A DNA stretch of 41,301 nucleotides, from positions 1 through 41,301 of IMG/VR virus record IMGVR_UViG_3300034061_006687. One strand, 5' to 3'. This DNA comes from a virus. Of this stretch, positions 37,708 through 41,301 are shown piece after piece (position 1 is the first letter of the stretch; every line of letters starts with the position of its first letter). Under the pieces are notes generated by a model. That model saw nothing but the letters and a program-made list of their open reading frames with translations, was not told the origin of the DNA and did no database searches. The position numbers were made by a program, and so were the translations under genes.

Positions 37708-38153
37708 CTTTCCTCCCTCACGACCTTGTCCATCGCATAAACCCCCACAGCCAACGCCGCCCACAGGTGGCTCTTCATGCCGTAGGTCGGCCCCGGGTTC
37801 TTCTTCGTCCCCTGCGGCCCGAGGCGGTCGATCAGCGCCTGCCGCACATTGGCATCCTTCGCCCGCGGGCTGTGGCACAGGTGGAGCTTCACATCCCTCC
37901 GGTAGACGAGCTGCACCGGCTGGCGGGCGATCTCAGCGAAGCGCCCGATCCACACGCAGGTTTCGAAAACCTCCCTGCCCACCGCCATGCCGTAGCTGGC
38001 AATCATCTCACAGGCGCACAAATCATACTCCCGCCCGATCAGCACCTGGCGGATGTCCGCATTCGGCCAATGGGCGGCATCGATCACTCGAGCACCGTCC
38101 CACAGGACAAACGCCGAATCCGTAGTTCCAGGGTCGATGGCGAGGATCGTCAT
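37704..38153 (-). CDS. RuvC-like Holliday junction resolvase, 149 aa
   Basis: It starts MTILAIDPGTTDSAFVLWDG. The first Asp in AIDPGTT, a Glu in CACEMIASYG, and acidic residues in KDANVRQALIDRL plus the C-terminal helix HLWAALAVGVYAMDKV reproduce the RNase H-fold resolvase layout. It would cut branched recombination or replication intermediates before packaging. ATGA and GTGA overlaps couple it to both neighbours in the recombination operon. Confidence 0.85.
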   Translation of the reverse strand: MTILAIDPGTTDSAFVLWDGARVIDAAHWPNADIRQVLIGREYDLCACEMIASYGMAVGREVFETCVWIGRFAEIARQPVQLVYRRDVKLHLCHSPRAKDANVRQALIDRLGPQGTKKNPGPTYGMKSHLWAALAVGVYAMDKVVREER

Positions 38154-38392
38154 GCCATCTCCTTCAGCGCCTTCTGCGCCCGCGCCATCCGGCGCAAGTA
38201 TTCCACATTCTCGTCAATCCCCTTGTCCATCGGCGGCCGGCAATACGGCAGCACGGCCTCCAGCGCCTCGTAGAGTTCCTCCCGCTCGGCACAGGTGGGC
38301 CCAATGCCCGGGTGGTCCTGCCACTCCACATCACAGGCGGGACACCTAAACGGCGCGGCCTTCAAAGCGGTGAGCATATCCACAATCTTCAT
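38150..38392 (-). CDS. Small zinc-finger-like protein, 80 aa
   Basis: The ATG at 38392 overlaps the previous stop. It starts MKIVDMLTALKAAPFRCPAC. C-P-A-C and a later single Cys (PTCAERE) could hold zinc. The rest is helical (YEALEAVLPYCRPPMDKGID). Unknown accessory of the recombination module. Confidence 0.7.
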   Translation of the reverse strand: MKIVDMLTALKAAPFRCPACDVEWQDHPGIGPTCAEREELYEALEAVLPYCRPPMDKGIDENVEYLRRMARAQKALKEMA

Positions 38393-38673
38393 GCCAACTC
38401 CGGCAGCCGGCGCTCCTGCCGCCATTCCAGCACCAAGTCCCGCACCCGCTCGAGCGTGTATTGGCACGCCGTCACCTTGCGTCTTTCGAAATGATTGGTG
38501 CTGTCGTTGTAAACCTCGGCCTGCCACTCATGCAGTTGCCCGCCGTGGTGGTTCAACTCGCTGCGGATTTCAGACAACAGGTTGTCAATCAACAGCAGCG
38601 CATCCAACCCCGCGAGGGCATAGGAATGCTCGTGCATCTCTTCCGGCAGTTCGTATTTGAGGATCGCCTTCAC
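38389..38673 (-). CDS. Early phage protein of a common unnamed family, 94 aa
   Basis: It starts MKAILKYELPEEMHEHSYAL. The opening strand L-K-Y-E-L-P-E-E followed by a long helix (LLLIDNLLSEIRSELNHH) and a terminal amphipathic helix (LERVRDLVLEWRQERR) recurs in many phage replication operons. I know no function for it. Confidence 0.7.
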   Translation of the reverse strand: MKAILKYELPEEMHEHSYALAGLDALLLIDNLLSEIRSELNHHGGQLHEWQAEVYNDSTNHFERRKVTACQYTLERVRDLVLEWRQERRLPELA

Positions 38674-38676
38674 AGG

Positions 38677-39165
38677 TCAGAACGGGATGTCGTCGCCGTC
38701 CTCGGTTTTGGTCTTCATGGCCGGCGCCGGCGCGGTCCCGCGGATGGCGGCGAGCTTCTTGTCCCAACCGGCCACCTCGTCCTCCTCCACATCCGCCTTC
38801 TTGCTCGGCGGGTTGATCCACTTCGCCTTGTAGCGGGTCTCACCGTTGTATTCCTCGGCGGTGACCGTCACCGAGACGAGCGCCCCGGCCCAACTCACCT
38901 TGCCGGCAAAGAGGGCGTCGAATGTCCAGCCCAGCCCGAAGAGTTCGTTGAGCGTCTTGAATGTCCGCTCCTCGGCGGCCTCGGTCAGGTATCCCTGCCA
39001 GACCACCTCGCGGTCCTTCTGCGGCCCCTCGTCGGTGATGATGAGCGGCACGCGGATGAACTGCTTGCCCGAGCTGGTTTCTCCCAGCCACCCGTTGCCG
39101 GGTTGCTTGACTTTCGCGAGGTATTTCCCCTCGGCGTTGACATACTGCTTTTCTGGTTTGTTCAT
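38677..39165 (-). CDS. Single-stranded DNA-binding protein candidate (DUF669-like), 162 aa
   Basis: It starts MNKPEKQYVNAEGKYLAKVK. A beta-rich body (GKQFIRVPLIITDEG ... GALVSVTVTAEEYNGETRYK) is compatible with an OB fold. The C-terminus is acidic and ends DGDDIPF, the tail by which SSB proteins recruit partners. It lies downstream of the annealing protein and nuclease, as expected for a Red-like recombination module. The leader AATAATCTATGA is identical to that of the RecT-like gene. Confidence 0.8.
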   Translation of the reverse strand: MNKPEKQYVNAEGKYLAKVKQPGNGWLGETSSGKQFIRVPLIITDEGPQKDREVVWQGYLTEAAEERTFKTLNELFGLGWTFDALFAGKVSWAGALVSVTVTAEEYNGETRYKAKWINPPSKKADVEEDEVAGWDKKLAAIRGTAPAPAMKTKTEDGDDIPF

Positions 39166-39168
39166 AGA

Positions 39169-39447
39169 TTATTTCTGGTTTTGAATTCGCTCATGGCAAA
39201 GTTTCGAAAAGATTTTAAAAGAATCTTCAAATCGTTTGTTTTGAATTTTATCTAAAACTTTTTTGCTTGGCATAATGCCATTTTCAATATCTCCGGCCGC
39301 TATCCTTATTCGCGCCGCCATGCTGCGCTCTTCGCCCTTTGCTATGGTTCTCAGTGCTTCAGCGACCAACCACCTTGCCCGTGTTTTATCGTCAGGCAGC
39401 ATTCTTGGATCGCCGGAAAGACCTGAATTGAAGTATGATCTATCCAT
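39169..39447 (-). CDS. Small hypothetical protein, A+T-richer 3' half, 92 aa
   Basis: The ATG at 39447 overlaps the nuclease stop. It starts MDRSYFNSGLSGDPRMLPDD. Helical (ARWLVAEALRTIAKGEERSM) with a lysine-rich end (DSFKIFSKLCHERIQNQK). The lower-GC 3' half differs from the neighbours. Function unknown. Confidence 0.7.
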   Translation of the reverse strand: MDRSYFNSGLSGDPRMLPDDKTRARWLVAEALRTIAKGEERSMAARIRIAAGDIENGIMPSKKVLDKIQNKRFEDSFKIFSKLCHERIQNQK

Positions 39448-40507
39448 TGAGTGCCTTCTGTTTCTTGCGGTCTTGCAGGAGCCGTGTGGTCGGTTTGCCC
39501 ACGCGGATGTGTGAAGTGAGGGGTTGGACGCCGAGCGAACCCGCCCAGGCTGCAAATTTGGCCGAACCCATTTTCCCGCCCATCGCCTCGATGAGTCCCT
39601 CCAGCGGCGCCGAGGCTTCCTTGGCCACATAGAGAATCCCGTCCGCGTCGTAGTATTCGCTCGGCGCGGTCTTTGAGAGTTTCCAACCCGGCACCTGTTC
39701 GCCGGCTTCCAGCATCTCGCGGATTTTTTCCAAAGCAGGCTCGGCGATTTCCTTCTCCACCGCCTTCCACTGCGCCGCGAATTCGGCCAGCATGCGGAGG
39801 TCGCCGAAAAGTCTCTCCCGCATCTCCGAGAGAGTCGCACGCGGGGTGTAGACCACCGCCAACCCATCCTCCACCGGCTTCACCACCGCAGGGCAGGTAT
39901 CCTTGCGGGCGCACCAGTCGCAGTAGTCACACGCCCGCGGCTGCGAGTTCGGATCCCGCACCTCGGCCAGCACGGTCTCAATCGCCCGCTTCGCCTCGGC
40001 GTATTCGAAGATGTAGCTGACGACCTTCTTGTGGTCCGTGTAGACCACATGGCCGGTCCAATCTTGGGCAAAGGTCCGCTCCATGCAGGCGAGGGCGTAG
40101 GCGGCGAGTTGGTGGTAGTAGTCGCGGAGCTGGCCGGTCTTGATGTCAGCCACCCACTGCAACTTCCGGTTGAGCACATCCGCCGTCCCCACATGGCTGA
40201 TGCCCGGCGTATGCATGGCCAGGTATTCCTCCCGCGTCTCCAGCTCCCCCGTCATCTTGTAGCTCTGCAACAGGGCGACCGCCCACTCCGCCGGCCCCTT
40301 GTCCTCCGGTGTCAAGCCCTCCAGCAGGGAGCGGTCGCCCTCCAATGCCCTGCGGATCGCCGCATCCATCCGCGTTCCCCTCTCCGCCGCCGGACCCACC
40401 GGCCCCGACTTCGGAAGATACTTCGGGCACGCCGCCAGTTTCGGCAGTGTGCTGTGGCGAATGACGGGCTTTCCCGTATCGGCCGAATTTTCTTTTGCGT
40501 GGTGCAT
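39440..40507 (-). CDS. RecB/Cas4-like Fe-S exonuclease (DUF2800-like), 355 aa
   Basis: The ATG at 40507 starts MHHAKENSADTGKPVIRHST. A cysteine near the N-terminus (LAACPKYL) and a C-terminal C-x2-C-x2-C-x5-C cluster (CDYCDWCARKDTC) would hold a 4Fe-4S cluster. In between, GTADVL and VADIKTGQ supply the PD-(D/E)XK catalytic acids and lysine. Such nucleases resect double-strand ends to feed a RecT-type protein; the annealing-protein gene is immediately upstream. A longer TTG start at 40540 is possible but would overlap the previous gene more. Confidence 0.85.
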   Translation of the reverse strand: MHHAKENSADTGKPVIRHSTLPKLAACPKYLPKSGPVGPAAERGTRMDAAIRRALEGDRSLLEGLTPEDKGPAEWAVALLQSYKMTGELETREEYLAMHTPGISHVGTADVLNRKLQWVADIKTGQLRDYYHQLAAYALACMERTFAQDWTGHVVYTDHKKVVSYIFEYAEAKRAIETVLAEVRDPNSQPRACDYCDWCARKDTCPAVVKPVEDGLAVVYTPRATLSEMRERLFGDLRMLAEFAAQWKAVEKEIAEPALEKIREMLEAGEQVPGWKLSKTAPSEYYDADGILYVAKEASAPLEGLIEAMGGKMGSAKFAAWAGSLGVQPLTSHIRVGKPTTRLLQDRKKQKALNG

Positions 40508-40661
40508 ATTTTTTAAGTGCTGTGTTGAGTGCCGTGTCAAACTCCCGCAGGCTCGGAAAACCGAACCCCGTGCGGGCGTCGGCGAAGGTCAGGGGTTGGA
40601 GCCGCAGGGCATAGCTGCCGTCCGGCATCTGCCGCACAAACGCCTCCAAATCCCCGTCCAT
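40146..40661 (-). CDS. Small protein with doubtful 3' end, overlaps the nuclease gene
   Basis: The ATG at 40661 follows the RecT-like stop directly. The first 60 residues (MDGDLEAFVRQMPDGSYALR ... LNTALKKYAPRKRKFG) look protein-like. Beyond that the frame runs on to 40146 inside the nuclease gene with a glycine-rich composition typical of an out-of-frame shadow. Either a short real gene has lost its stop, an indel separates its true end, or the overlap is genuine. I trust only 40508-40661. Confidence 0.45.
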   Translation of the reverse strand: MDGDLEAFVRQMPDGSYALRLQPLTFADARTGFGFPSLREFDTALNTALKKYAPRKRKFGRYGKARHSPQHTAETGGVPEVSSEVGAGGSGGGEGNADGCGDPQGIGGRPLPAGGLDTGGQGAGGVGGRPVAELQDDGGAGDAGGIPGHAYAGHQPCGDGGCAQPEVAVGG

Positions 40662-40662
40662 G

Positions 40663-41301
40663 TCAGGCGGCCTTCGCCTCCGGTTGCTGCTGTTTGCTGA
40701 ATTCGGCGACCGCTTGCAGGAATGCTGGAATCTTCCCAGCCACCCGCTCCTCGAAATACTCGGCCGCGACGCGCCAAGTGTGGCCGGGTTCGATTTGCTT
40801 GCGGGCGATGAGGAACGCCTCCACCTCTGCTTCCTTCCCGGCAAACGCCGCCGCAAAATCCTCCAGCCGGTCGCGGTCCCGCAAAGTATCGTTAATCGAT
40901 ACCGGCTCGGCTGAAACCGGCGCCGGCAGGGCTTGCAGCTCCGCATTCACCGACTCAATCCGCGAGTCGTAAACCGTCACCCGCTGCGGCGAGAATTCCT
41001 GCACCTCTTCCGGCGCATACATGCCATTCAAAACCGCGGGGAAAACCGCCCGCACCCCTTCGCTGATGACCCTCGCCCGCAGCATCTGGCGCGGGTAGCT
41101 TTTCCAGTTGTCCTTCCCGCCCAGCCCAGCCGTTTTTGCCCGGGCCATGTCCCAGTCGATGCGGAGGCTGCCGCCCTGCGGGTGCGAAAAGGTCGCGCTC
41201 ACCGATTCGTTCGTGTGGTCGTGCCACTCCACCCGCCCGCCGGCCTGCTGGAACCTCGCCAGCATCGCGTCCGACTTGAGCGCCGCCCTGCCCTGGATGA
41301 T
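40663..41301 (-). CDS. RecT-like protein, second (right-edge) copy, 5' end outside the window
   Basis: This is the right repeat copy of the gene at 1-766. The stop is TGA at 40663 and the frame is open to the window edge. Most mismatches to the left copy are silent or conservative. Changed residues include ESVSATF versus EQVSATF and the stretch after MYAPEEV. If the molecule is circular, this and the left copy are two alleles of one gene. If not, it would be a truncated tandem duplicate. Function as for the left copy. Confidence 0.6.
   Translation of the reverse strand: MIQGRAALKSDAMLARFQQAGGRVEWHDHTNESVSATFSHPQGGSLRIDWDMARAKTAGLGGKDNWKSYPRQMLRARVISEGVRAVFPAVLNGMYAPEEVQEFSPQRVTVYDSRIESVNAELQALPAPVSAEPVSINDTLRDRDRLEDFAAAFAGKEAEVEAFLIARKQIEPGHTWRVAAEYFEERVAGKIPAFLQAVAEFSKQQQPEAKAA
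40701..41301. repeat. Right copy of 601-bp terminal direct repeat
   Basis: It matches bases 1-601 without gaps at about 94% identity. It lies wholly within the RecT-like gene. Mismatches fall in short clusters (for example near 40828-40831, 40991-41040 and 41194-41204) rather than evenly, as expected from recombination between related alleles. Confidence 0.9.

Noticed and set aside
1-41301. Phage DNA or RNA polymerase gene
   Set aside because: No polymerase A, B or T7 RNA polymerase motifs were seen in any sensible minus- or plus-strand gene. Replication probably relies on host polymerase recruited by the helicase.

Overview
This window looks like an essentially complete genome of a temperate, short-tailed (podovirus-like) double-stranded DNA phage. 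Bases 1-601 and 40701-41301 align without gaps at about 94% identity (37 mismatches by eye, first 127 bases identical). The contig therefore most simply closes into a circle of about 40.7 kb. Closing it this way restores one intact 267-residue reading frame across the junction. The sequence is GC-rich with a few conspicuous A+T-rich islands. The host cannot be fixed. A small lipobox protein in the lysis cluster suggests a Gram-negative cell. The integrase C-terminus and GC-rich REP-like palindromes remind me of Verrucomicrobiota, but that is a low-confidence impression.

Layout. Almost every gene is on the minus strand, so transcription runs from high to low coordinates. Plus-strand genes occupy only 3267-5447: a ribbon-helix-helix regulator, a membrane/PEGA-like protein and a tyrosine integrase. 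The integrase adjoins an attP-like site containing the 3' end of a tRNA (Ser-type) gene, flanked by repeated integrase arm-type motifs. The divergent minus operon (3095 to 1207, continuing at 766 across the junction) starts with five tiny genes chained by ATGA overlaps, including a second ribbon-helix-helix protein and an excisionase-like HTH protein. It continues through two unknown proteins and a three-hairpin repeat array to a RecT-like protein. A RecB/Cas4-like Fe-S nuclease, an SSB-like protein, a RuvC-like resolvase, a cytosine-5 DNA methyltransferase and a RepA/DnaB-like helicase follow (40.7 to 34.5 kb). An array of about eight TGGACA sites (34.35-34.51 kb) is a candidate origin or operator.

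The packaging block (34.3 to 30.1 kb) has a small-terminase candidate, several small proteins and the large terminase. A 330-bp gap then holds an extended -10 promoter, a GC-rich structured leader and a strong terminator hairpin, a possible late-gene control element. The virion block (29.7 to 5.45 kb) encodes scaffold, SU10-like capsid, portal, two paralogous connectors, tail fibres, lysis genes (holin-like proteins, M15-type endolysin, lipoprotein), a phosphoesterase, a T7 gp12-like nozzle, and internal/ejection proteins. It ends with a 1560-residue protein bearing an HELGH metallopeptidase motif.

The most unusual signals are: (1) the methyltransferase gene, where a second 459-codon frame lies almost wholly inside the first and both frames carry recognisable motif series; (2) the hairpin/GCC-rich array upstream of the RecT-like gene; (3) the TGGACA array; (4) the promoter-leader-terminator unit before the structural genes; (5) the paired ribbon-helix-helix switch with shared GGTGCTAC sites; and (6) an A+T-rich 3' module of the giant virion gene bounded by 15-bp direct repeats. 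All family assignments come from reading motifs, not from database searches.
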